NCBI GenBank assembly: GCA_030601545.1
Contig: JAUVTM010000086.1
Span: 1 to 7,960, forward strand
Origin: Syntrophobacterales bacterium
Lineage (GTDB): Bacteria > Desulfobacterota > Syntrophobacteria > BM002
Length of the DNA: 7,960 bases
Reading direction: 5' to 3'
The notes under the pieces were generated by a model. It was not told where the DNA came from. It did not search any database and was given only the letters and a program-made list of their open reading frames with translations. Shown here piece after piece: positions 1 through 5,879 of the stretch; within the stretch, counting starts at the first letter, position 1, and each line of letters starts with the position of its first letter. A program made the translations under genes and the position numbers.

Positions 1-246
1 CAGCGGTTCCCCATAGAGTTCAATCTCTCCAGATTCATTGAACCGTCCCTTGACACAGGAAATATTCTGCATGCCCCGCGTCAGCATCAAATGCCAGGCC
101 TCAGGAATGTCGTAGAAGCCTACGTCGGAAGCAGCTAAAACCGACTGATCGCACGACAAGGATAGCTGAGACAGCGCATCATCGGCATCAAAAGTTTCAG
201 GAAGGCTATCACTGTCGACAAGGTAGACTATTAACCCTTTTTTCAT
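1..246 (-). CDS. Unrecognised protein, N-terminal part (gene runs off the left edge)
   Basis: Reading leftwards from ATG at 246-244, 82 codons stay open to the window edge, so only the N-terminus is visible. The start is well supported: a strong Shine-Dalgarno (aaggaggaga, complement of 251-260) lies a few bases upstream. The protein begins MKKGLIVYLVDSDSLPETFD and has no signal peptide, membrane segment or motif I can assign. It is rather acidic, with a predicted beta strand at the very N-terminus (GLIVYLV) and two cysteines (in LSCDQ and NISCVK). The region around residues 45-60 contains Asp, Trp, His and Met. I do not recognise the family. It is the first gene downstream, on the same strand, of a cobalamin riboswitch and its terminator, so its expression, or that of a longer operon, may depend on B12. 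About 300 bases of palindromic repeats lie between. Reality as a gene is likely; function unknown. Confidence 0.72.
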   Translation of the reverse strand, partial: MKKGLIVYLVDSDSLPETFDADDALSQLSLSCDQSVLAASDVGFYDIPEAWHLMLTRGMQNISCVKGRFNESGEIELYGEPL

Positions 247-301
247 ATTCTCTCCTCCTTCTAATTTAATCGGTCCACTTGTATGTTCAGTATTTTTCTT
301 A

Positions 302-536
302 GGCAGGCAGAGACGCCTGCCCTACCTGAACTGTGTTTGCAAGAACAAGTAAAGTCTGGTGGGACAGGCCTCTGTGCCTGTCCAAGGTGAGCGGGCAGAG
401 ACGCCCGCTCTACTGGATTTTGTTTTGTGACTGGCAGAGTTTTGGTGGGACAGGCCTCTGTGCCTGTCACCATGTAGCTAAACAAGGTGTTTCCCAAGGA
501 CACCTGCCGTCTGCCCACGGCAGGCGCCCTCGGGAA
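302..536. repeat. Cluster of five short palindromic (REP-like) repeats
   Basis: Between the unknown gene and the riboswitch terminator lie four perfect short palindromes of one design and a fifth looser one. They are 302-321 (7-bp stem ggcaggc, loop agagac), 362-383 (8-bp stem ggacaggc, loop ctctgt), 389-410 (8-bp stem gagcgggc, loop agagac) and 449-468 (7-bp stem gacaggc, loop ctctgt). The fifth, 503-524, has a 7-bp stem (cctgccg) and an 8-base loop. The first four have 6-base loops of two types, agagac and ctctgt. The stems differ but keep base pairing, so structure rather than sequence is conserved. I see no coding potential in this stretch; open frames across it follow the repeats. Likely a family of dispersed extragenic palindromes. 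They are GC-rich and lack U-tracts, so they are not classic terminators. Confidence 0.8.
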
Positions 537-560
537 GAGTGGGGGTTGAGGTTGGTGCCA

Positions 561-596
561 AAAAAAAATCCTTAAGCTGTCTCCAGCTTAAGGATT
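561..596 (-). terminator. Intrinsic terminator, expression platform of the cobalamin riboswitch
   Basis: A perfect 13-bp stem (584-596 with 567-579) closed by a 4-base loop (580-583) is followed, in the leftward direction, by an unbroken U-tract from the eight A's at 561-568, the last two of which also close the stem. This is a textbook Rho-independent terminator on the minus strand. It sits about 65-75 bases after the riboswitch aptamer. An upstream copy of part of its stem at 614-623 could pair with one arm as an antiterminator. Confidence 0.88.
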
Positions 597-659
597 GCAC
601 CCAGTTTACTTTGTCCTTAAGGATCGTCAATCTCAGCCATTTCCACGTGGCCTATAATC

Positions 660-830
660 GACTAGCACCTGGCAGGTCTTCTGGCTCTCGGATCGTTCTA
701 CTTGCCGCGCCTTCCCATCTCGCTCGAACGTGACAGTGGCGAATTTGCGGCTTTCGTCCCCGATAACAGCGGCGGGACCGCTCCCGACTTCCACGGGATT
801 CCCTATTAAACCCTTTCGGGTACCCGGATA
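660..830 (-). promoter_or_regulatory. Cobalamin (B12) riboswitch aptamer
   Basis: Read on the minus strand, this segment carries the conserved landmarks of the cobalamin aptamer in the right order. These are an aagggttta-atagggaa block, a ccgtggaagtcgggagcggt segment followed by cccgccgctgt, a gccactgt block, gggaaggcg, and near the 3' end the B12 box gagccagaagacctgcc (complement of 671-687). The family binds adenosyl- or methylcobalamin and usually turns off downstream genes when B12 is plentiful. Here a strong intrinsic terminator follows, so control by transcription termination is expected. The controlled gene should lie leftwards; the nearest is the unknown gene at 1-246. An 86-codon open frame across this RNA is incidental. 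The exact aptamer ends are estimated. Confidence 0.93.
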
Positions 831-845
831 TGTGTGTTCTTCTCT

Positions 846-851
846 ACTATA
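846..851 (-). promoter_or_regulatory. Candidate -10 box for the riboswitch transcript
   Basis: The minus strand reads tatagt here, roughly 15-20 bases before the first conserved riboswitch bases, at a sensible distance for a -10 box. The possible -35 (ttcttc, about 18 bases further upstream) is poor, so this is only a candidate. Confidence 0.28.
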
Positions 852-892
852 AGGTCTGATGAAAATCAAGAAGAAAAATGGGGTAAGTCGCA

Positions 893-924
893 AAGCCTTT
901 ATCGACTACAGTCGATAAAGGCTT
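893..924 (-). terminator. Perfect 14-bp hairpin spanning the glpB stop codon (possible terminator)
   Basis: Arms 893-906 and 911-924 are perfectly complementary, with a 4-base loop (907-910). The hairpin contains the last codons and the TAA stop of glpB (899-901). In the glpB direction the next U-run comes only after about 14 bases, so it is not a classic intrinsic terminator. Its position at the 3' end of the two-gene operon suggests a role in ending the transcript or protecting it from 3' exonucleases. Confidence 0.5.
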
Positions 925-2188
925 GAACCGCTCCGTAGGCAGTGGTTATGGCGAGTCCAGCGCCACATTTCATTCGCACCCAATCCTGGTGTGCTAGCAG
1001 CGAGCCTGCAACAAAGAGGTTTTCGTAGGCGCAATGTCCGTCCGCAGCAAGGGGTCGCAGCAAATCGTCTACTTCAAGTCCTGCTCGATTAACCGGATGA
1101 CCGTGAGGATCCAGGAAATGCTGCCTATGCCAGTCTTGCCTTTTCTTGGGTTGGTGAACCGGCAAGTCCATGAGGGTTTCGCGAATGCAACTCCTGCTAG
1201 CAGCGAGACCACCTCCAAGAAATCGACCAGTGGCAAGGACTATACCCCTAGCCTTTAGAGTTTCCTTGGCTAGACCCGCCTCAAGCTCAACACTGATACA
1301 GCGACGCCCGTTGCTATTGACCTTCAGCGCTCTCCTGCCGCGGACAAGCACAGCACCTCCTCGCAGTAACTCCTGCTCAATGGCCTCTTTGAGGCGGAGG
1401 CCCGGAACTGAAGGGGGCATAGTGGGTATTTCAAACACTGGCACACCTATTTGCCGTTCAAGATCGGAAGCTACCGCCTGCGGTCGTCGCAGACCGAGGA
1501 TGGCCGGCATTCCGACAAGTTCGGCATCCTTCAGAAAAGGACTAATAACGTCGGCCAGCCTGCTCCGGCCTTGAGGAGATCTCAAAGCTTCAGCCATAAA
1601 AACAGTCTGTCTATCCACCCCCTTAAGGGGATAGGGAAACCTCAGCCTTTGGGCTCGCAGGGCGGGCCAATGAGATCCAATTGTCTCCACGAATTGCACT
1701 GCGCTGAAGTTGTTCAATCCTTCAAAATCGACAATAAGAGCTGTCCGTTTTTCCTTTAGGCCGAGAACCCCAGGCCACATGGTTTCCGGTACTTGATTGG
1801 TGATCTTGAGGGTGCCGGCACAGGTGACCAACTCGGCATTGCTCTCTGGCCAGCCGCAATACCGAAGACCAGCCTTCTGCAAGAAAACGAGGAACTCTTT
1901 CCAGGCCTGGCGTATTTTTTCCAGGCCTAACCGTGCATAGGGATGTTTAGGCCTATCATGGATGAGTGCAGTGATGCCGGCCCAGGGATCCTGCCAACGG
2001 TTTAACCGCTCCATCGGATGGATGCCGAGGAGATCCAACAAACCGCTAGCAAAAGGCATCTCTCCTGCAGTTAAACTTATCTGAACGGTTTTTAGACCGC
2101 TTTCCACTGCAAAAGCGGTGGTAGCCAGCCCAGCCAATCCCGCTCCGATTACTATGAGATCCGCTTTATCCCGAGCAGTATCGGCCAC
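899..2188 (-). CDS. glpB: Anaerobic glycerol-3-phosphate dehydrogenase subunit B
   Basis: GlpB is the second flavoprotein subunit of the anaerobic glycerol-3-phosphate dehydrogenase, which oxidises sn-glycerol 3-phosphate to dihydroxyacetone phosphate and passes electrons towards the membrane quinone pool. The 429-residue protein is close to the usual size (about 420). It opens with a Rossmann FAD motif, GAGLAGL, at residues 15-21. A C-terminal FAD-contact region reads YENLFVAGSLLAHQDW, then CGAGLAITTAYG (about residues 388-420). In the middle, RLRFPYPLKG and GMPAILGL match the family pattern as I remember it. The start is GTG at 2188-2186, directly abutting the glpA TGA (2191-2189) with no spacer. 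The end of glpA supplies a ggagggg ribosome site, so the two are translationally coupled. No glpC follows; a hairpin closes the gene. Confidence 0.92.
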   Translation of the reverse strand: MADTARDKADLIVIGAGLAGLATTAFAVESGLKTVQISLTAGEMPFASGLLDLLGIHPMERLNRWQDPWAGITALIHDRPKHPYARLGLEKIRQAWKEFLVFLQKAGLRYCGWPESNAELVTCAGTLKITNQVPETMWPGVLGLKEKRTALIVDFEGLNNFSAVQFVETIGSHWPALRAQRLRFPYPLKGVDRQTVFMAEALRSPQGRSRLADVISPFLKDAELVGMPAILGLRRPQAVASDLERQIGVPVFEIPTMPPSVPGLRLKEAIEQELLRGGAVLVRGRRALKVNSNGRRCISVELEAGLAKETLKARGIVLATGRFLGGGLAASRSCIRETLMDLPVHQPKKRQDWHRQHFLDPHGHPVNRAGLEVDDLLRPLAADGHCAYENLFVAGSLLAHQDWVRMKCGAGLAITTAYGAVQAFIDCSR

Positions 2189-3730
2189 TCACCCCTCCAG
2201 GCCAAATAGGCCGCAGTGAAGTGCTTCTTGAAGCTCCTCTTGGGCCAGTTGTGGCCCCCACAAAACCGGTCGCAACCCATGCCAGCGTCTCTCCAGGAAT
2301 TGTCTGAGCTGGATCAGCCCCTGATCAGATTCGAGTTCGTTGCGTTCATAAAGGTGAGCGGTCATCCGGAATCCGCAGAAAGCCCCCTGACATGACCCCC
2401 TACCGACTCTACTCCTGAGCCCGATGGCACTGAGGTTGAGGGTCTCACCCTTGGCCTTGAGTTGATCTATGATCTGGTCTACCGCACTCAGCGGGACCAT
2501 CTCACATTCGCAAAGAAGGGGTTCTTTGGGATTGGGTTGTTTCAACCAGATGCGTGGGGCCAAACCAGGCTCAGTCCATTGGTTTATTTCGGCTGATGCA
2601 AGCGGCACTGTCCTGGTGCGGCATGGGGCTTTCACCCCCAGACGGCTGCAAACAAGATCTGCCGTTTTCTCAGCCATTAACCGAAAAGTGGTTATTTTGC
2701 CACCGGTAACGGTGACAAGATTGCTGAGACCTTCCTCCTCATGGTTCATTACCACAAAGCCTCGACTCAGGGTTCGGCCGTCTGTCACTTTTTCCTCAGC
2801 AAGAAGGGGGCGCACGCCAGCAAAGGCACGGACGTAGCGCATGTCAGCCAGCACTGGCACCATTGAAGCTGCTTCATCCACGAGAAGATCCACCTCCGAT
2901 AGAGTTGGGCGACAGGGGCTGGGGGCATCCAATCCTACCGACGTGGTACCTACCAGAGAGACCGTGCCACCTGGTGAAACAATATCGCCGTCGCTCGGAG
3001 GCCGGAGCCTGTTTATGACGGACTTGGTCACGCGAGTCTGGGTTACCAAAAGAGTGCCCTTGGAGTAGATTATGGGAATTGAGAGCCCAGCCAGGGAGAC
3101 CACTTGTCCGGCCCAGGGTCCAGTAGCATTGACGACCTGCTGAACCTCGATAACGATTTCTCTCGCACTCCGGTTTTGGCGCAAGTGCACTGTCCGAATG
3201 CGACTGCCGCTGCGCTCAAACCCGATTACTTCGCTGTGGGTCAACAGGCGAGCGCCATGTGCTTCTGCCTCGGCTATGTTTTCTAGGGAAAGCCTGAAGG
3301 GATTGATGGCAGCATCTTCTACCTGGTAGGCGGCTATTAGAGTGTCGGCCAGGGCCGGCTCCAACTCCAGGGCTTCCTGGCGCTGAAGTTCCTGAACTGG
3401 AATCCCATGCTGTTCACAGAGCCGTGGAAACTCACTTATGTAGGCCTCGTCGTCACCAGCCACCGCCACAAACAGGCCGCCGGTGTCTTCTATACAACCT
3501 GGTGCCAGAGTTTTTAGGAGACGAGACTCGTCCCGACATTCCTGAGCTGAAACCGGGTCATTGGAAACGTAGCGAGCTCCACTGTGGAGGAGGCCATTGT
3601 TGGCACCGGAGGCTCCTGCATTGATGTCCTTGGCTTCGACAACTATACAGTTAACCCCCCGAAGGGCAAGGTCGCGGCCCAGACCAGCGCCTGTCACACC
3701 AGCGCCAATAATCAGCACCTCAGTTTCCAC
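2189..3730 (-). CDS. glpA: Anaerobic glycerol-3-phosphate dehydrogenase subunit A
   Basis: GlpA is the catalytic FAD subunit that oxidises glycerol 3-phosphate. The 513-residue protein begins with a Rossmann dinucleotide motif GAGVTG (residues 9-14), and Glu32 sits where the FAD ribose is held. GASGANNGLLHSGARY (39-54) and VTGGKITTFRLMAE (341-354) are hallmark DAO-family G3P-dehydrogenase blocks. A C-terminal BFD-like [2Fe-2S] domain has Cys407 and Cys409 (CEC) and Cys447 and Cys452 (CQGAFC). This tail separates anaerobic GlpA from aerobic GlpD. E. coli GlpA is somewhat longer (about 540). The start is GTG at 3730-3728, with aaagga 8 bases upstream. It lies just 5 bases after the stop of an eroded ABC ATPase gene, so glpA was probably inside a longer operon. 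The cytoplasmic complex normally anchors through GlpC, which is absent here. Confidence 0.95.
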   Translation of the reverse strand: METEVLIIGAGVTGAGLGRDLALRGVNCIVVEAKDINAGASGANNGLLHSGARYVSNDPVSAQECRDESRLLKTLAPGCIEDTGGLFVAVAGDDEAYISEFPRLCEQHGIPVQELQRQEALELEPALADTLIAAYQVEDAAINPFRLSLENIAEAEAHGARLLTHSEVIGFERSGSRIRTVHLRQNRSAREIVIEVQQVVNATGPWAGQVVSLAGLSIPIIYSKGTLLVTQTRVTKSVINRLRPPSDGDIVSPGGTVSLVGTTSVGLDAPSPCRPTLSEVDLLVDEAASMVPVLADMRYVRAFAGVRPLLAEEKVTDGRTLSRGFVVMNHEEEGLSNLVTVTGGKITTFRLMAEKTADLVCSRLGVKAPCRTRTVPLASAEINQWTEPGLAPRIWLKQPNPKEPLLCECEMVPLSAVDQIIDQLKAKGETLNLSAIGLRSRVGRGSCQGAFCGFRMTAHLYERNELESDQGLIQLRQFLERRWHGLRPVLWGPQLAQEELQEALHCGLFGLEG

Positions 3731-3735
3731 AAATA

Positions 3736-3880
3736 TTATCCTTTGTCCATACCCAATACCTGTCCCGTCTGCGGATGGAACAGGTGCATCCTGCTCACGT
3801 CAATGCCCAGATCCATTAAAACTTGCGGTGCAACCGGGAGAGAGGGTCGACGCCACCCGCGCAAAGAACGGCTCAACCTT
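3736..3880 (-). pseudogene. Eroded 3' end of an ABC-transporter ATPase gene (UgpC/MalK-type TOBE tail)
   Basis: Immediately upstream of glpA, one minus-strand frame reads MDLGIDVSRMHLFHPQTG, then QVLGMDKG and TAA at 3738-3736. This resembles the last TOBE strand of sugar or glycerol-phosphate ABC ATPases, whose usual ending is like 'vdlsrlHLFDpeTG'. Just upstream, the neighbouring frame reads KVEPFFARVASTLSPG and then TASF (from 3880), which resembles the preceding TOBE segment. The frames join around 3815-3823 by a single-base shift in an A/T run. Further upstream that frame hits a stop and resemblance ends. The rest of the gene, including all nucleotide-binding motifs, is missing. The stop lies 5 bases from the glpA start, a typical operon junction, suggesting that a carbohydrate or glycerol-type importer once preceded glpAB. 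Family recognition is by eye and rests on a short stretch. Confidence 0.6.
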
Positions 3881-3890
3881 CCCAATTTAC

Positions 3891-3899
3891 AGTATATCA
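3891..3899 (-). promoter_or_regulatory. Candidate extended -10 promoter for glpAB
   Basis: The minus strand reads TGATATACT: a TGn extension followed by tatact, one mismatch from tataat. Extended -10 promoters can work without a good -35, and none is visible 16-18 bases upstream. The site lies at the upstream edge of the eroded ATPase fragment, well placed to drive the stranded glpAB pair. Confidence 0.33.
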
Positions 3900-3926
3900 A
3901 ATTAGCACAGTGAGCATTTTATGCAA

Positions 3927-3947
3927 AGAGGTCGCCAAGTGACCTCT
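3927..3947. repeat. Small perfect hairpin
   Basis: A 7-bp perfect stem (agaggtc, 3927-3933, with gacctct, 3941-3947) has a 7-base loop. On the minus strand it is followed by ttt only, so it is at best a weak terminator. It sits between the 188-bp foldback element and the glpA upstream region. Confidence 0.45.
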
Positions 3948-3952
3948 AGACC

Positions 3953-4140
3953 ACTAGTCCGGATTATTTATGAATCGGCTGCTCCGACCGTAGATATGAC
4001 CGTCCTCCCGGGCGTCCTCGGGCCTTGAACCCTGCGACGTACTGTTTAAGTACGCCTCGGATTCAAGCCCCTGCGGTTGCCAGGTGGGACGGCCGTCTTC
4101 ACGGTCTCACGACACAGATTCATAAATAATCCGGACTAGT
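3953..4140. mobile_element. 188-bp foldback (MITE-like) element with perfect 24-bp inverted ends
   Basis: Bases 3953-3976 and 4117-4140 are perfect inverted repeats, sharing the core tccggattatttatgaatc on the left. The inside is also symmetric about position 4046: 3986-3991 pairs with 4101-4106, 4000-4005 with 4087-4092, 4020-4023 with 4067-4070, and 4038-4043 with 4049-4054. Almost the whole element can therefore fold into one long hairpin. There is no open frame of note inside. CTAG occurs at both outer ends (3954-3957 and 4136-4139) and could be a 4-bp target duplication, though CTAG is itself palindromic and may just be part of the ends. The size, lack of genes and structure suggest a non-autonomous miniature inverted-repeat element. 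It lies next to the truncated ATPase fragment, so it may relate to that deletion. Confidence 0.72.
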
Positions 4141-4408
4141 CAATTCCATTGCAGTCAGGGTGTAGTTGTGATAATTTTAATAATTAGTAAACACTTTAAC
4201 CATCTCATGACGAGCAGTCTCCTGTGACCGAAGGAAGCGAGACAGCTGGCCTCTTATTCGCAAAACAAATCTCCCTTTGCCGTCTGAGGTCGATCCCCAT
4301 ACGGGCTGTGCCAGAAATAATATGCATTGAACCAAATCAGTTCTTCTCATTTATCTCTATCCTGCTGGGAATACAACCGAAGCATGAAATCCTTTAAGAG
4401 AGGAGGTT
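4141..4408 (+). other. Gene-free upstream region of the ABC operon
   Basis: About 270 bases with no supportable gene on either strand. It begins A/T-rich (4160-4200) and becomes mixed. I found no riboswitch signature, CRISPR or tRNA. It presumably holds the promoter and any operator of the rightward ABC operon. A 31-codon basic open frame (ATG at 4384, stop at 4477-4479) lacks a clear ribosome site and is not called. Confidence 0.5.
4327..4355 (+). promoter_or_regulatory. Candidate promoter for the ABC operon
   Basis: TTGAAC (4327-4332) and TTTATC (4350-4355) are separated by 17 bases, the right geometry for a housekeeping promoter. The -35 matches four of six consensus bases and the -10 is poor. 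The position, about 190 bases before the chosen start of the binding protein, is possible but leaves a long leader. Confidence 0.25.
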
Positions 4409-4540
4409 ATGACAGGAAAAGATTGGTGGTGGGGTGTCGGGCTAAAAAAGACGGAGCAAACTATTACGACAGGAGGTGATTGGGGATACATAAATTTTTG
4501 TTTTTTCAATTATGACAATGTTACTAGAAAGGAGGTCAAA

Positions 4541-5842
4541 ATGAGAAAGAGAACCTTGGCCATAACAATCGTCGCTGTCCTGGCGATGGCGCTGCTGCTC
4601 GTGCCAACTTTTGCGGCGAAAGCGCAAGCCGCGGACAAAATCGGCTGGGTCGGTCCGGTCTACAAAGAGTTGTCCGCCAGTCTAACCAAGGGTTTCAAGG
4701 CGTACTACAAGAAGACCTATGGCAAGGACGTGAAGATCACCTTCGTGCGGCCGGGCGGATGGCCGGTCTGCGTGGACAAAGTGAGAATATGGGGTGGCAA
4801 ACCTGATGCCGACATCTTCCTGGGCGCAGGCGCTCCAGCGCATGAAGTCTTAAAGCAAGACGGATTGCTTGTCCCTTACAGACCAAAGCATTGGGATAAG
4901 GTTCCCGCCGAATGGCACGGCATGAAGGTAAAAGATAAAAAGTTTTATTGGACCTGTTTCGCGCCCTGGATCGTCACCAATCTGTACAACGAGAAGGTTT
5001 TGAAAAAGCTAAGGCTGCCGCCGCCGAAAACGTGGAACGATCTGCTCAACCCCATCTACAGGGGCAACATCGTGCATACGCTGCCATACGCCTCCGGTAC
5101 AATGCATGAAGCCATAGAAATCCTCTTGCAGGGATTTGGAGAAAAGGAAGCTTGGAGATATCTCAGGTTGTTGTCGGCGCAGTTAGCCCGCTTCTCCACC
5201 GGCAGCACAGATACGACCAACCTAGTGAAGCGCGGCGAAGTTCCCATCGGGGTCGCGCAGCCGCAAATGAACGCGATGGCCGCGCGCAGAGATGGCTATC
5301 CCGTGCGTGATCTGCTCCCGGAAAAAACGATCCTGGTTCCGGAGGCCGTGGCTTTGCTGAAAGGCGCGCCCAACGAAAAGATCGGGAAGATCTTTCTGGA
5401 CTGGCTATTCAGCATGGACGGACAAAAATACGTGCTGGAGGGTCGTTACTTCGCCGCCAGGACGGACATTAAATTCTCCGTGTGGGAAAAAGAAGGCGTC
5501 ATCATGGCCAAGCACGCTATGAAGGCGCTGGGCGTTGCTGCGTTCTGGGATCTGGATGTCGGGTTCATTGAATACGACCTGGATCTTGCCACCAAGAGAT
5601 GGGACGAAGTTAACCGCAAATATGAGTACGAGATCTACCGAAAGTGGGGCGAGTTGAAAAGCAGCCTGTTTCTGATAGAGGAAGTCGAGGGAGAAATTCA
5701 GGTGGCCAAAGCCCAGAAGATGAAGGTGAGGAAGGCTGAGGCGAAAATAAAAGAAGCCAGAAAGCTCTTCGAGTATGATGGCAAGTATGCAGCAGCCCGC
5801 TTAGCTGCATCCAAGGCACGCGCTCTGCTTGTGGCGCCGTAA
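4541..5842 (+). CDS. ABC transporter periplasmic substrate-binding protein (Fe3+/AfuA-like fold) with helical C-terminal extension
   Basis: This is a periplasmic binding protein that delivers a ligand to the permease encoded downstream. I chose ATG 4541 because aaggagg lies 5 bases upstream and the protein then starts with a clean Sec signal peptide: a basic MRKR end, a hydrophobic core at residues 5-24, and likely cleavage after AKAQA near residue 30. The frame is open further up to ATG 4409. Type-2 binding-protein landmarks include KPDADIFLGAG (87-97), QDGLLVPY (106-113), APWIVTNLYNEKVL (141-154), KTWNDLLNPIYRGNI (163-177) and, further on, RFSTGSTDTTNLVKRGEVPIGVA. The paired ligand tyrosines of classic ferric-binding proteins are not evident. 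The last ~70 residues form a Lys/Glu/Ala-rich helical tail beyond the usual domain; the whole is 433 residues against about 340 typical. The substrate is unknown: iron, phosphonate, polyamine or sugar phosphate are all possible. Confidence 0.88.
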   Translation: MRKRTLAITIVAVLAMALLLVPTFAAKAQAADKIGWVGPVYKELSASLTKGFKAYYKKTYGKDVKITFVRPGGWPVCVDKVRIWGGKPDADIFLGAGAPAHEVLKQDGLLVPYRPKHWDKVPAEWHGMKVKDKKFYWTCFAPWIVTNLYNEKVLKKLRLPPPKTWNDLLNPIYRGNIVHTLPYASGTMHEAIEILLQGFGEKEAWRYLRLLSAQLARFSTGSTDTTNLVKRGEVPIGVAQPQMNAMAARRDGYPVRDLLPEKTILVPEAVALLKGAPNEKIGKIFLDWLFSMDGQKYVLEGRYFAARTDIKFSVWEKEGVIMAKHAMKALGVAAFWDLDVGFIEYDLDLATKRWDEVNRKYEYEIYRKWGELKSSLFLIEEVEGEIQVAKAQKMKVRKAEAKIKEARKLFEYDGKYAAARLAASKARALLVAP

Positions 5843-5879
5843 CCGCAAAGTAAAGGCAGACTTACATTGCTTGAAGCAC

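Noticed and set aside
302..536. CRISPR array
   Set aside because: Repeats are palindromes of differing stem sequence with irregular spacing (about 25-60 bases), not identical direct repeats with uniform spacers.
633..893. 86-codon minus-strand open frame
   Set aside because: It lies entirely on the conserved cobalamin riboswitch; its residues are translations of aptamer landmarks and have no ribosome site.
1034..1759. Plus-strand open frames of 74-134 codons inside glpB
   Set aside because: Antisense shadows of a well-supported gene, rich in Arg/Ser/Pro as expected for reverse-frame reading.
3584..3913. 109- and 102-codon plus-strand open frames opposite the glpA start
   Set aside because: They are antisense to the conserved FAD motif of GlpA and to the ATPase remnant and resemble no protein family.
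4384..4479. 31-codon basic open frame
   Set aside because: No ribosome site upstream, no recognisable features, and it overlaps the leader of the binding-protein gene.
4409..4540. Longer start (ATG 4409) for the binding protein
   Set aside because: The ribosome site is only 2 bases from that ATG, and the extra 44 residues would put a Trp-rich polar segment before the signal peptide. ATG 4541 has a better site and gives a normal signal peptide.
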